Assembly: GCF_014654365.1 (NCBI RefSeq)
Contig: NZ_BNAY01000006.1
Coordinates: 241,702-305,701 of the forward strand
Source of the DNA: Amycolatopsis oliviviridis
GTDB taxonomy: Bacteria; Actinomycetota; Actinomycetes; Mycobacteriales; Pseudonocardiaceae
Length of the DNA stretch: 64,000 nt
Direction of reading: 5' to 3'
Below are positions 31,933 to 41,397 of the stretch, piece by piece. Made by a program: the position numbers and the translations under genes. Every line of letters starts with the position of its first letter. Within the stretch, counting starts at the first letter, position 1. The notes under the pieces are model-generated. The model saw nothing but the letters and a program-made list of their open reading frames with translations. It was not told where the DNA came from and ran no database searches.

Positions 31933-34900
31933 TCAGTGGAAGTCACGGGACTTGGCGGTGATCCGCAGCGGCAGGTGCCGGATCTGTTCGGCGAGGACGT
32001 TCACCACCTCGCCGGTGCGCTCGACCACGCCGCGGACCAGCAGCGCGGGACTGCCGCGGGCGACCCGGTGATAGCGCTGCCACACGCCCATCGTGCAGAT
32101 GACGTTGATCATCCCGGTCTCGTCTTCGAGGTTCATGAAGGTGACGCCGCCCGCGGTCGCCGGCCGCTGGCGATGGGTCACCGCGCCGCCTGTCAGCACC
32201 CGCGCGCCGTGGGGGACCTCGCGCAGGCCCTCCGCGGTGACGACGCCGAGTTCGTCGAGGCTCTCCCGGATGAACTGGGTCGGGAAACTGTCCGGTGACA
32301 CCCCGGTGGCCCAGACGTCCGCGGCCGCGACGTCGATCGCGTCCATCCCCGGCAGCATCGGCGCCTTGGCCCCGGTGGTGAGCCCCGGCAGCTTCTCCAG
32401 GCTTTCGCCGGCGACCGCGCCCGCCGCCCAGAGCGCGCTCCGCCTGCTCTCACCGAAACAACCGAAAGCGCCGGCCGCGGCCAGCGCCTCGACCTGCGGC
32501 GTGGTCAGCCGCACCCGCCGGGCGACCTCGGCCAGATCCGCGAACGGGCCGCCGCGCTCCCGCTCCTCGACGATCTCCTTCGCCAGGTTCTCGCCGATCA
32601 TCCGCACGGTGGACAGGCCGCCCCGCACGGCGAGCAGTTCTCCCCCTTCCGGCAAGGGTTCCAGCGTCGCGTGCGGGAGGCTCGCGTTGATGTCCGGGCC
32701 GAGCACCCGCACCCCGTGCCGCCGCGCGTCGGCGACCAGCGACTGCGGCGAGTAGAACCCCATCGGCTGGGCGCGCAGCAGCCCGGCCAGGAACGCGTCC
32801 GGGTGGTAGTACTTGAAGTACGCGCTCGCGAACACCAGCAGGGCGAAACTCAGCGCGTGACTCTCCGGGAAGCCGAAATTCGCGAACGCCTTGAGCTTGC
32901 CGAAGATCTTCTCGGCCAGCTCTCCCTCGATGTCGTTCCTCGCGGCGCCTTCGAGGAATCGCCGTTTGAGCCGTTCCATCTTCCGCTCGGAACGTTTGGC
33001 GCCCATCGCGTGCCGTAACTGGTCCGCTTCCGCCGGGGTGAAATCGGCGACGTCGAGGGCGATCTGCATCATCTGTTCCTGGAACAACGGGACGCCGAGG
33101 GTCTTTCCCAGCGCGTTGGCCAGTTTCGGATGGTCGAAATCCCATTTCTCCTGCTCGTTCTTGCGCCGGATGTAGGGATGCACCGAACCCCCCTGGATCG
33201 GGCCGGGCCGGATGAGCGCGACCTCGACCGCCAGGTCGTAGAACTCCCTGGGACGCAAACGAGGCAGGGTCGCCAGCTGGGCACGGCTCTCCACCTGGAA
33301 GACACCGATCGCGTCGGCCCGGCAGAGCATTTCGTAGATGTTCTGGTCCTTGAGATCCAATTCGGAGATGTCGACCTCTTCCCCTTTGTGGTCGAGTACG
33401 AGATCGATCATATAGTGCAGGGCCGACAACATCCCGAGTCCGAGCAGATCGAATTTGACCAATCCCGCGGCGGCGCAGTCGTCCTTCTCCCACTGCACGA
33501 CGCTGCGGTCCTCCATCCGTGCCCATTCGATCGGGACGACCTCGCTCACCGGTTGTTCGCAGATCACCATCCCGCCGGAATGGATGCCGAGATGCCGGGG
33601 GAAGTCTTCGAGCGCGCAAGCGAGTTCCACGACCTCTTCCGGGATGTCGTGGTCGTGATCCTTCTCCGTGGCGCGCAACGCGCCCCAGCGGTCGATCTGC
33701 TTGCTCCACGCGTCCTGCTGGCCGGGTGAGTACCCCAGCCCCCGCGCCGCGTCCCGGACCGCGGACCGTGCCCGGTAGGTGATCACGTTCGCCACCTGCG
33801 CGGTGTTCAGCCGCCCGTATTTCCCGTAGACGTACTGGATCGCCTCCTCGCGGCGGTCGGATTCGATGTCGAGGTCGATGTCCGGGTAACCGTCGCGATC
33901 CGGGGCGAGGAACCGTTCGAAGAGCAGGCCGTAGCGCACGGCGTCGACCTTGGTGATGCCGAGCGCGTAGCAGACCGCGGAATTCGCGGCCGAACCCCGG
34001 CCCTGACAAAGGATGTCGTTGTCCCGGCAGAACCGCACGATGTCCCAGACGATCAGGAAGTAGCCGGGGAAGCCCAGTTCTTCGATGATGTCCAGTTCGT
34101 GGTCGATCAGCTTCCGGGCCTTCTCGCGGTAGTCCTCGTCCTTGTTCTTCTCGTGCTCCTTCGCGCCTTTCTCGGTGAGATAACGCAAGTAGGACGCTTC
34201 GGTGTGCCCTTCCGGCACGTCGAACGGCGGCAGCTTCGGCTCGATGTGGTGGAGTTCGAACGCGCACTCCCGGCCGAGCAGCGCCGCCCGCTGTACCGCG
34301 CCCGGGTATCGCTCGAAGATCCCGGCCATCTCCTCCCCCGACCGCAGGAACGCCGTCCCCGCGGCGGGCAGCCAGCCCTCCATGTCCTCCAGCCCGCGCC
34401 GGGCGCGGATGGCGCTGAGCGCGTCGGCGAGCGGGGCCCGTTCCGGCCGGGCGTAGTGCGCGGCCGTGGTCGCCACCGTCGGGAGCCCGAACTCCAGGGC
34501 CATCTCGCTCAGCAGGTCGTTGTGCGTGCTGTCCAGGGGAAGGCTGTGGTCGATGAGTTCGACGTAGACGTTTTCCCGGCCGAAGCAGTCGATGAGTTCC
34601 TTCAGTCTCTCGACGGCCGCGGCGGGCCCTTCGGTGACGAGCGCCTTGCGCACCGCGCCCTTGCGGCAACCGGTGAGCACGACGCACTTCCCGTGGACCT
34701 CTTCGGCGACCGCGCGCAGGTCGTAGACCGGTCTGCCCTTCTCCGCCCTTTCCTTGGGCGACAACGACTCCCTGTCGAAGCCGTACAGCTGACCGGCGGT
34801 GATCGCGCGGTTCAGGCTCAGGTAGCCGTCCTTCTGTTTGGCCAGCAACAGGAGGTGCTCGCCCTCGGGATCGGCGAACCCGTTCTGCGGTCCGGACAGG

Positions 34901-35286
34901 CCGAAGCTGAGCTCCGTGCCGAAGACGGTGTGCACGCCCAGTTCCCTGGCCGCTTCGGCGAAGCGCACCACGCCGTACATGCCGTCGTGATCGGTGAGCG
35001 CGATCGCGTCCAGCCCCAGCCGCGCGGCCTCCTCCACCAGTTCCTCGGGATGGCTCGCGCCGTCGAGGAAACTGAAGTTCGAATGACAGTGCAGTTCGGC
35101 GTACGGCACCCGGCGCGCGGTGGCTCCGTCGTCCTCGCCGATCTGCCCCGTCAGGTCCGGGGGCGGCTGGTAGCCCTCCCGTTTGGCGCTCCACGCGGGG
35201 CTGTCACCGCCGTCGCCGGGCTGGACCTCGCCCGCGAGCTCGCGGGCGAGGTCCCTCCACGGCCGCGGAGGATTGTCCCAGCCCAT
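31933..35286 (-). CDS. dnaE2: Error-prone DNA polymerase III alpha subunit DnaE2
   Basis: 1117 aa C-family polymerase for translesion synthesis, acting with ImuA' and ImuB. The N-terminal MGWDNPPRPW is typical. The PHP domain begins at AELHCHSNFSFLDGASHP and contains ALTDHDGMYG; the palm carries PDIDLDIESDRREE with the metal-binding Asp residues; finger and helix-hairpin-helix regions follow; an OB fold lies near the C-terminus (VTFMNLEDETGMINVI). It is the last gene of the imuA'-imuB-orf-dnaE2 operon, 3 nt after a 50-codon frame. A LexA box precedes the operon. Confidence 0.96.
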   Translation of the reverse strand: MGWDNPPRPWRDLARELAGEVQPGDGGDSPAWSAKREGYQPPPDLTGQIGEDDGATARRVPYAELHCHSNFSFLDGASHPEELVEEAARLGLDAIALTDHDGMYGVVRFAEAARELGVHTVFGTELSFGLSGPQNGFADPEGEHLLLLAKQKDGYLSLNRAITAGQLYGFDRESLSPKERAEKGRPVYDLRAVAEEVHGKCVVLTGCRKGAVRKALVTEGPAAAVERLKELIDCFGRENVYVELIDHSLPLDSTHNDLLSEMALEFGLPTVATTAAHYARPERAPLADALSAIRARRGLEDMEGWLPAAGTAFLRSGEEMAGIFERYPGAVQRAALLGRECAFELHHIEPKLPPFDVPEGHTEASYLRYLTEKGAKEHEKNKDEDYREKARKLIDHELDIIEELGFPGYFLIVWDIVRFCRDNDILCQGRGSAANSAVCYALGITKVDAVRYGLLFERFLAPDRDGYPDIDLDIESDRREEAIQYVYGKYGRLNTAQVANVITYRARSAVRDAARGLGYSPGQQDAWSKQIDRWGALRATEKDHDHDIPEEVVELACALEDFPRHLGIHSGGMVICEQPVSEVVPIEWARMEDRSVVQWEKDDCAAAGLVKFDLLGLGMLSALHYMIDLVLDHKGEEVDISELDLKDQNIYEMLCRADAIGVFQVESRAQLATLPRLRPREFYDLAVEVALIRPGPIQGGSVHPYIRRKNEQEKWDFDHPKLANALGKTLGVPLFQEQMMQIALDVADFTPAEADQLRHAMGAKRSERKMERLKRRFLEGAARNDIEGELAEKIFGKLKAFANFGFPESHALSFALLVFASAYFKYYHPDAFLAGLLRAQPMGFYSPQSLVADARRHGVRVLGPDINASLPHATLEPLPEGGELLAVRGGLSTVRMIGENLAKEIVEERERGGPFADLAEVARRVRLTTPQVEALAAAGAFGCFGESRRSALWAAGAVAGESLEKLPGLTTGAKAPMLPGMDAIDVAAADVWATGVSPDSFPTQFIRESLDELGVVTAEGLREVPHGARVLTGGAVTHRQRPATAGGVTFMNLEDETGMINVICTMGVWQRYHRVARGSPALLVRGVVERTGEVVNVLAEQIRHLPLRITAKSRDFH

Positions 35287-35289
35287 CGG

Positions 35290-35442
35290 TCACCGGTTCT
35301 CGATCGAACGTCTCGGCGCGGGGACGAACACTTCCGCTCGCGGGACGCACGCCGCCCAGGCCGTGTCCAACTCGGCACGCTGCACCGGGATGGCCGGTTC
35401 CTCCAGCCAGCGCCGCACCAGCCGCGTGTACTCCTCGTCCAT
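35290..35442 (-). CDS. Small ORF inside the ImuA'-ImuB-DnaE2 operon
   Basis: 50 codons from ATG 35442 (MDEEYTRLVRRWLEEPAIP, ending RRSIENR). It starts 2 nt after the imuB stop and ends 3 nt before dnaE2. Its position and spacing leave no room for anything else, which argues that it is translated or at least keeps ribosomes moving through the operon. Composition is soluble and helical at the start. No known family is recognised. Confidence 0.6.
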   Translation of the reverse strand: MDEEYTRLVRRWLEEPAIPVQRAELDTAWAACVPRAEVFVPAPRRSIENR

Positions 35443-35444
35443 GT

Positions 35445-37076
35445 TCAGTCGTACTTCCCTTCCAGTGTCCACATCGGATTCCTGTGGTGTTCGAAGCGGA
35501 GCAGCACCGCCTCCTCGGCGTCCCGCCCGTCGGCCAGCAGCACCTGCACCCGGATCCGGGTGCCCGACCGCGCGTGGCCCGCCCCGGCCCGGACGCCGAC
35601 CAGCCACGGCCCGGCCCAGGCCAGGACCTCGCGCGGCTCGGCGCCTTCGAAGCTCACGAGGAACGGCGCGGCGGTGATCCGGCGCCGCGCGGTGATCTCC
35701 ACGACGCGTCCGTTCTCGTCCAGCACCTGGGCGGGCACCGGCCGGGCGAACACCGTCGCCGGGGAGGGCGACGGGAGCCTCCCGGCCCAGTTCGCGTCCG
35801 CCTGCGCCGACTTCTCCCGCCTGTCGCCCCACGGCACCAGCCGGACACGCTCGACCGGATCGCGACCGCCGTCGAGCACCGCGGTGAAGACGCTCTCCGG
35901 GCCGAGCAGCCCCTGCACCCGCACCAGGGCGCGACCGGCTCGCTCGCCGGACAGCCCTTCGTCCTCGGTGGCCGGGCGCAAGGTGCCCGACGCGCCCGAT
36001 TGCCACAATCCGAGTTGCAGCGACCGGCCTTCGACGGTCTCCTCCGGCTCCAGCCGCAGCCGGACGACTCCGGATCGGGGCCGCGCCAAGGTGTCCCGGA
36101 CCTTCAGCCAGCCCTCGAACTGCCAGCGCACCCTGTCCGCGACGCCGAGCGGGGTCAGCGGTTCGGCGCAGCGCCACACCCGGCCGAGTTGTTCACCGGT
36201 CTCGGTGGTGGCGTAGATGCCGAGGCGGGTGCAGGCCAGTCCGTGCGCGGAAAGCCCGGCGTGGAAACGTTCGCCGAGTCCTTTCGCCACGAACGCGGCG
36301 GCGTCGACCCGGTCGATCGGCGGGTCGAACGCCTTCGCGAGCGAGAGTTCCGGTGGCGGGCGACGGCGCAGCGGCGGGCGTTCGGATCGTCCCCGCGCCA
36401 GCCGGTGCGCGAGCACGCCCTCCATGCCGAAACGCGCTGAGACGTCGCTTTCGTCGAGCGCCGCGAAGGCGCCCAACGTGCGAAGGCCGAGCTGTTTGAG
36501 CAAGGTGACCAGTTCGGTTCGGCCGGCTTCGGGCTGGTCGAGTTCGCGGATGGGCAGCGGGGCCAGGAACTCCGCCGTCCCGCCGGGCCCGACCAGCGTC
36601 GAACGCCGGGCGGCGAGCGTCGCGGCGAACAGGCCCTCGGCGACGCCGACCTGGCATTCCACCCCCGCCGCCACGGACACCTCGTCCACCAGCCGTTCGA
36701 GGAGGCCGTGCTCGCCGCCGAAGTACCCGGCCGCGCCGTCGACCGGGACGGCGACGATCCCCGGGCGCACCACCTCGACGCCGACGGCCAGTTCCTCCAC
36801 CGCCCGTGCGACGGATTCGAAGAGCCGGGCGTCACGGCCGTCGTCCTCGCCGAAGACCGCCAGCTCCGGGCAACAGGACTGGGCCTCGCGCCGCCGCATC
36901 CCGCGGCGGACGCCGTACCCTCTGGCGACCGCGGTACAGGCGACCACGCGGTTCGCCGAGAAGACCGCGGCCGGGCGGCCGACGGGCTCGCCCGCGACGG
37001 CCGCCGCGGCGACCGCGGGCCAGTCCGGGCACCACAGCACCAGCATGCGTACAGGTGGATTCACGCCGTCCCCCAC
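35445..37076 (-). CDS. imuB: ImuB, Y-family polymerase-like mutagenesis adaptor
   Basis: 543 aa. DinB-like fold, but the catalytic acidic residues are absent: the first motif reads LVLWCPDWPAVAA instead of the metal-binding D-M-D of DinB, and the second reads VPVDGAAGYFGGE. This is known for ImuB, which serves as a hub binding the beta clamp, ImuA' and DnaE2. The start is GTG 37076 or 37067. It overlaps the end of imuA' by 16 bp, so translation is coupled. Confidence 0.93.
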   Translation of the reverse strand: MGDGVNPPVRMLVLWCPDWPAVAAAAVAGEPVGRPAAVFSANRVVACTAVARGYGVRRGMRRREAQSCCPELAVFGEDDGRDARLFESVARAVEELAVGVEVVRPGIVAVPVDGAAGYFGGEHGLLERLVDEVSVAAGVECQVGVAEGLFAATLAARRSTLVGPGGTAEFLAPLPIRELDQPEAGRTELVTLLKQLGLRTLGAFAALDESDVSARFGMEGVLAHRLARGRSERPPLRRRPPPELSLAKAFDPPIDRVDAAAFVAKGLGERFHAGLSAHGLACTRLGIYATTETGEQLGRVWRCAEPLTPLGVADRVRWQFEGWLKVRDTLARPRSGVVRLRLEPEETVEGRSLQLGLWQSGASGTLRPATEDEGLSGERAGRALVRVQGLLGPESVFTAVLDGGRDPVERVRLVPWGDRREKSAQADANWAGRLPSPSPATVFARPVPAQVLDENGRVVEITARRRITAAPFLVSFEGAEPREVLAWAGPWLVGVRAGAGHARSGTRIRVQVLLADGRDAEEAVLLRFEHHRNPMWTLEGKYD

Positions 37077-37834
37077 CTCGTGGTGACCGCCGCGGGAAAG
37101 TCGGCCTTCCGCACCTCGCCCTCACTGGGAAACCGCAGCGACGCCGACATCGGCCGGGCGGCCGCACCCCGGCCACCCGTCCGTACCTCCACCTCACGAG
37201 CCCGCAGGTAGCCCGCGCCGTCGCCGGTGAGACCCGTCCAGCGCGAGCGACGACAGCTCAGCTCGACCTCCGCACCGGGCCAGGAGCCCAGTGAGAGCAG
37301 GACCGAGCCACGGTTGCGAGCGCGGGCGGACAGCCGTCTCGCCACGTCGGGCCGGGCGAGCCCCGGACCGACGACCACGAGATCGAAGCCGTCGAGCAGG
37401 GCCGCGGTCACCGCCGGGAACTCGGCGCCAGGACGGGGGACCAGCGCCAGCCTGCCCACCTCGACCCCGAGTTCCGCGGCGGCGACCACCCCGAGCGCAG
37501 GCAGGCCGACCGCGACCGCCCACGCACCGCCGGCGGTCGCGGCGGCCAGCAGAGCGAGCATCAGTGACGTGGACCCCAGCACCGAAACGGTGCTCCCGCG
37601 CCGGAGCCCCGCGGCGGGCAGCAGACCGGACAACGCCGGGGACACCGGGAGCACCCTTCCCGTCGTCCTCGCGTGTTCGGCCGCGGAAGCCACGCCACTG
37701 GCCGTGCTCACTCCCGGCAAGGCCGCCAGCCTCGCCAACGGCAAGGCCCGTGCCTCGACCACCTCCGCTGTCACCGGACCCCGCCTCCCCACGACATCTA
37801 GACCGTCCTTTGTGGACGGCACTGGACGCGCCAC
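37061..37834 (-). CDS. imuA': ImuA' mutasome accessory protein
   Basis: 257 aa, distant RecA-like fold without a canonical Walker A (the equivalent region is RRGSTVSVLGSTSLMLALLA). The C-terminal SLRFPSEGEVRKADFP is conserved in actinobacterial ImuA'. GTG 37834. It is the first gene of the SOS mutagenesis operon, 16 bp downstream of a perfect LexA box. It helps recruit ImuB and DnaE2 and is not a polymerase. Confidence 0.85.
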   Translation of the reverse strand: MARPVPSTKDGLDVVGRRGPVTAEVVEARALPLARLAALPGVSTASGVASAAEHARTTGRVLPVSPALSGLLPAAGLRRGSTVSVLGSTSLMLALLAAATAGGAWAVAVGLPALGVVAAAELGVEVGRLALVPRPGAEFPAVTAALLDGFDLVVVGPGLARPDVARRLSARARNRGSVLLSLGSWPGAEVELSCRRSRWTGLTGDGAGYLRAREVEVRTGGRGAAARPMSASLRFPSEGEVRKADFPAAVTTRWGTA

Positions 37835-37849
37835 GGGGAAGGCGGCACT

Positions 37850-37865
37850 TCGAACGCTTGTTCGA
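37850..37865. promoter_or_regulatory. LexA (SOS) box
   Basis: TCGAACGCTTGTTCGA is a perfect match to the actinobacterial LexA site TCGAAC-N4-GTTCGA. It lies just upstream of imuA' and could also affect the divergent gene at 37975. Confidence 0.9.
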
Positions 37866-37974
37866 TAGCTCCAGTAGACCGGGTCTCGCGGTGGTTGTCA
37901 AGCGAGCCGGGAACGATCACTGGACCTGTCACGTCCGTGACCGGGAATCCCCGCGCAGGAAAGGAAAACCCACA

Positions 37975-38528
37975 GTGAACGACGCTTGGCCCGAGACGGT
38001 GAACGGCTGGGAACTCGCCAGGGAGGGCCACATCGAGAACTACCGCAAACGGCTGGCCAACCGGGTCACGGTCACCGCGATCTGGGAGAACGCGACCCCG
38101 CCGCGACCTGCGTCCTGGAGATGGCCGCGAACCTGCCCTCGCTGGAATGGCGCACGAGCCCGGCGCCCACGGCGCTGGCGGGGGACCGTGGCGGGCATGG
38201 TCGAGGCGAGGACGAGGAATTCGAAGAAACCGGCTCCGGCATCGACGACGTTCCCGACGTCGAAGAAGTCCTCTCCGGCCCGGACACCGGACACGACCTG
38301 GTCACCGTCCTCGACGAGCGGTTCGGGGTCACCGAGGACAACCTGCTGGCGCACGTCGACTGGTCCGCGCTCATCGTGGTGGGTGAACCCGCGGTGAGTT
38401 CGCTCATCGACCGGGGTGACGAACTGACCGCCGCGGTCGCCCCGAGGTGGTATCCGGTCGTCGCGGACAGGCCCGGTGAGCGTTGGGTCGTCCTGAAGCG
38501 CACGGGCCTTCGCTACCACGGGGAATGA
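37975..38528 (+). pseudogene. Uncharacterised gene with an apparent 1-nt frameshift
   Basis: GTG 37975 with AGGAAAGG upstream starts a credible protein (NDAWPETVNGWELAREG... to RVTVTAIWENATP). After about 38095-38103, in a C/G-rich run, the good reading continues only in another frame (TCVLEMAANLPSLEWRTSP to the TGA at 38528). The total length is not a multiple of three. Either the gene is broken or the sequence has a one-base error. The tail (DWSALIVVGEPAVSSL, RPGERWVVLKRTGL) is not recognised. It is divergent from the SOS operon. Confidence 0.6.
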
Positions 38529-38628
38529 GCGGCGGTTTCTGTCATTCTGGACGCCATGCCCTCGCCCGCCCTGCGCCGCGCCCTGACCGATCCCGGCGAG
38601 CCGCCGATCCGCCCCCCTGCCGGACGAG

Positions 38629-39147
38629 GTGAGCGAACTGCTGGAGGAACTGTCCGCTCCCCCGCGCCTGGCCGCGCATCTGCGCGCGGTCCACGACGTG
38701 GCTTGGTCGCTGGCCGGCTGGATGGAGAAGCGGCATCCGGACGTGGCCTTCGACCGCGAAGCGACCCTGTTCGGCGCGGCCGTCCACGACATCGGCAAAA
38801 CGATCCACCGCGAAGAGCTGTCCGGCCCCGGCGCGGCCCATGAGCAAGCCGGTTACGAACTCCTTGTCTCCCAAGGAATCGACGCGAACCGGGCCCGGTT
38901 CGCGAGGACGCACGCCGCCTGGGGCGCGGACGTCGGCGTCGAAGATCTGCTCGTGAGCATCGCGGACAAGGTGTGGAAGGCGAAGCGGGTCACCGATCTC
39001 GAACAGCTGCTGGTCGACCGGCTGGCCGTCGCGAGCGGACAGCCGCCGTGGGAGGTCTTCCTGGCGCTGGACGATCAGCTCGACCGGATCGCGGCGGACG
39101 CCGACGGGAGGCTGGCCTTCCAGGCGAGCCATCCCGTCGGCGGCTGA
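38629..39147 (+). CDS. HD domain phosphohydrolase-like protein, possibly frameshifted at the 5' end
   Basis: 172 aa from GTG 38629. HD motif: LRAVHDVAWSLAGWM (first His), FGAAVHDIGKTIH (HD), and later FARTHAAWG and SIADKVWKAKR. Upstream, ATG 38556 opens MPSPALRRALTDPGEPPIRP in another frame; removing one C from the C6 run at 38612-38617 would join it to the HD frame as a natural N-terminus. So the real protein may be longer. Substrate unknown. Confidence 0.7.
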   Translation: MSELLEELSAPPRLAAHLRAVHDVAWSLAGWMEKRHPDVAFDREATLFGAAVHDIGKTIHREELSGPGAAHEQAGYELLVSQGIDANRARFARTHAAWGADVGVEDLLVSIADKVWKAKRVTDLEQLLVDRLAVASGQPPWEVFLALDDQLDRIAADADGRLAFQASHPVGG

Positions 39148-39151
39148 GGCG

Positions 39152-40198
39152 TCAAGCCACGCGCGGCAGCGGGGCCGGGTGACACCGCCGGAAGGCGGGC
39201 GCGGCGGCGCCCGGCTCGCCGTGCAACCAGTCGTAAAGGAAGCGGAGTTCCGGCCCGAACCGGTTCGCCTCGGCGTTCAGTCTTTCCGGCGACGTCGACG
39301 GCCAGCGGCCGGTTTCGACGCGATCCCGCAGCACCCGCAACGCCGTCAGTTCCTCGGCGGCGGTGTGCTGGCAGTGCCCGCCCCGGTTCACGAACAGCTG
39401 CCGGATCCGGTCGGAATCGACACGGTCACCATAGGTCCGCTCGTGTTCGGGAGCGACGCCGTCGCCGATCGGGTGCAGCGTGACGACGGGTTGGTGTCCG
39501 CGTCCGGTCGGCGTCCCGACGCGGGCGAGCCAACGGGCGGCGGCGTTGTCGGCCTTGACGCGGGGCGCGGCGGCGAGCTTGGCGAGATCGGCGCCGAGGT
39601 CCAGTCCCGCGTCACGGTAGGCCTGGTTCACGAGGTCACGTTCACTCGACCGCGCGAGCAGGCCTCGGTAATCGATACCGGTGTTCCCGGTCGGGTTACC
39701 ACCGGCCTGCTTCTCCAGATCGGCTCGGTGGGCACCCCACGCGAGCTGGTCGTAGACCGCCTGGACGAACTTCGTCTGCTGACGGATCTGCTCGGCGACG
39801 TCGGTGGGGCGGGGGTGGTGCGCCGTCGACCAGCCGGGGACGTCGGCGAAAGCGTTGGCGAGGGCGAGCCGCGCCCGACCATCGGGTGACTCCAAGGCCG
39901 TCGCGATCACCTGATGGGCTTGCGCCAGGTTCGCCTGGGGATCGGCGATCCGGACGACCTCCAGCTCGGGCGCCAGCAGTGTCCGGACCGCGAAACCGAG
40001 GTCCAGCGCCTGGCCGAACAACGCGGACCCACCCGCGACGGGGCCGCACATCGCCAGCACGCCGTCGATCCGCTGCGGAAGCCGCTCGGACAGCAGGACC
40101 GCGTTGAGCCCGCCGCCGGAGGCTCCCCAGGTGAGCACCTGCGCCGGGCGGCCGACGTTGCGGTCGAACCAGGACAGCAGTGCCGTCTGGTCGTGCAC
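39152..40198 (-). pseudogene. 5'-truncated alpha/beta hydrolase
   Basis: 348 codons from GTG 40198. The nucleophile elbow is WGASGGG, with MCGPVAGG downstream and a His in GGHCQHTAAEEL near the end. Full-length relatives of this secreted hydrolase type, as I recall, have a signal peptide and about 100 more N-terminal residues. Here similarity continues upstream only to about 40260 before running into the 3' end of the VOC gene. I infer loss of the 5' part; some function cannot be excluded. Confidence 0.6.
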
Positions 40199-40289
40199 GG
40201 CTTCGCGGGCCGAGAAGCCGTGCGGCTTGCTGGCGGAAATGCTGGCAGCGCGGGGCTTCGCGGGAATCCGTCGAGACGCGGCTTCTCGT

Positions 40290-40727
40290 CTACGCTTCCC
40301 GCCGTACGAGCTCTTCCGCCAGCTCGACGGTGATCCCTTCCGGGCCGCGTACGTAGCAGAGCCGGTAACTGTCCTCGTACTGCACCAGTTCGCCGACGAG
40401 CTCGCCGCCGTGCGCCCGCAAGCGCTCCAGCACGTCCTCGATGCCCTCGACCGAGAACACGAAGTGGCGGATGCCGGGCGTGTTCATCGGCACGCGGGAG
40501 TGACCGTCCCGGCTCGGCGCCTGGTACTTGATCAGCTCCACCCCGCCGTGGCCGTCCGGCGGGCGCAGCACCGCGATGTCCGTCCGGACCTTTTCGAGGC
40601 CGGTGAGTCGATCGACGGTGTCGCCCTCGAGTGACGCCTCGCCTTCCAGTTCGAGACCGAGCGCGATGAAGAACCCTTTGGCCGCTTCGAGATCGTGGAC
40701 GACGACGCCGATGTGTTCGAGCTTCAT
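40290..40727 (-). CDS. VOC superfamily protein
   Basis: 145 aa glyoxalase-fold protein. Module 1 begins MKLEHIGVVVHDLEAAKGFF with the metal-ligand His; module 2 contains IRHFVFSVEGIEDVLERL and RGPEGITVELAEEL (Glu ligand). It looks like a methylmalonyl-CoA epimerase- or dioxygenase-like member. Its ATG overlaps the stop of the upstream PNPOx-type gene by 4 bp (coupled translation). Confidence 0.87.
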   Translation of the reverse strand: MKLEHIGVVVHDLEAAKGFFIALGLELEGEASLEGDTVDRLTGLEKVRTDIAVLRPPDGHGGVELIKYQAPSRDGHSRVPMNTPGIRHFVFSVEGIEDVLERLRAHGGELVGELVQYEDSYRLCYVRGPEGITVELAEELVRREA

Positions 40728-41215
40728 GCCCGCACCGCCTGACGACCCAGGAGCTCTTCGACGGCGGTGGGCAGGGTGTTCTCGAAGTCGATGAGCTTGG
40801 CCCAGGTCGGCGTCACCACGACACGGACCATGCCGTCATAGAGCGACCGCACGTTCTCCTCCCACTCGACCCGCTGCTCGGGTGTCATCTCGTAGGTGCC
40901 GTTCCACTGCATGTACTCGTCGGGGATGCCGTCGACATGGTCCAGCTCGACGGTGCCGCGGATGAGCAGGATCTTCGGCGGATGCGATTCGGTGTCGATG
41001 GTCAGGGCGACGGCGGGGTTGCGGCGCAACGACGGCAGCTTCGGCGCGTTCGTCGGGGTGCACATGACGATCTCCTTGCCGTTCCAGTGGATGCCGATCG
41101 GGATCGACCGCGGCGTGCCGTCGAGTGCGGTGTAGGCCAGCCGGGCCAGGTCACGGGCCAGGAGCTCCTGGCTGAGCGGACGGTTCAGGATCTCGTCGAT
41201 CGTGCTCTGCTGCAT
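40724..41215 (-). CDS. Pyridoxamine 5'-phosphate oxidase-like (split beta-barrel) protein
   Basis: 163 aa flavin- or F420-binding split barrel: LARLAYTALDGTPRSIPIGI, NGKEIVMCTPTNAPKLPSLR and NPAVALTIDT are typical. ATG 41215 has GAGGAG upstream. First gene of a small operon with the VOC gene. A perfect CRP-type palindrome lies 77 bp upstream, shared with the divergent SRPBCC gene. Confidence 0.87.
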   Translation of the reverse strand: MQQSTIDEILNRPLSQELLARDLARLAYTALDGTPRSIPIGIHWNGKEIVMCTPTNAPKLPSLRRNPAVALTIDTESHPPKILLIRGTVELDHVDGIPDEYMQWNGTYEMTPEQRVEWEENVRSLYDGMVRVVVTPTWAKLIDFENTLPTAVEELLGRQAVRA

Positions 41216-41291
41216 GTCGCTCTCCTCGGGTCGCTTGCTTCGCGGACACCCCGGGGACGCCGCTGTCCCCCGCACTTCGACACCTTCGAAA

Positions 41292-41307
41292 TGTGACCCG
41301 CGTCACA
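41292..41307. promoter_or_regulatory. Perfect CRP/FNR-type palindrome
   Basis: TGTGACCCGCGTCACA matches TGTGA-N6-TCACA at all ten fixed positions. It lies between the divergent PNPOx-type and SRPBCC genes and touches a palindromic repeat unit. Confidence 0.7.
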
Positions 41308-41335
41308 TCGCCTTTAGCGGGCTAAACGCGATCTG
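41305..41335. repeat. Single palindromic repeat unit
   Basis: Core GCCTTTAGCGGGCTAAACGC followed by GATCTG, located between two divergent starts rather than at a gene end. Confidence 0.8.
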
Positions 41336-41397
41336 TTTGTCGAAACGGGCCTTGGCCAGGCGTCGCGTCTGTGAAGGCACGAGAGAGAGGGACAGTC

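Noticed and set aside
32450..35194. 914-codon frame on the same strand within dnaE2
   Set aside because: Low-complexity Arg/Gly/Ala translation overlapping a gene with all the motifs of DnaE2; a frame shadow.
37850..37975. Second LexA box for the divergent gene
   Set aside because: Only one palindrome matches; other GTTC/GAAC occurrences lack symmetry.
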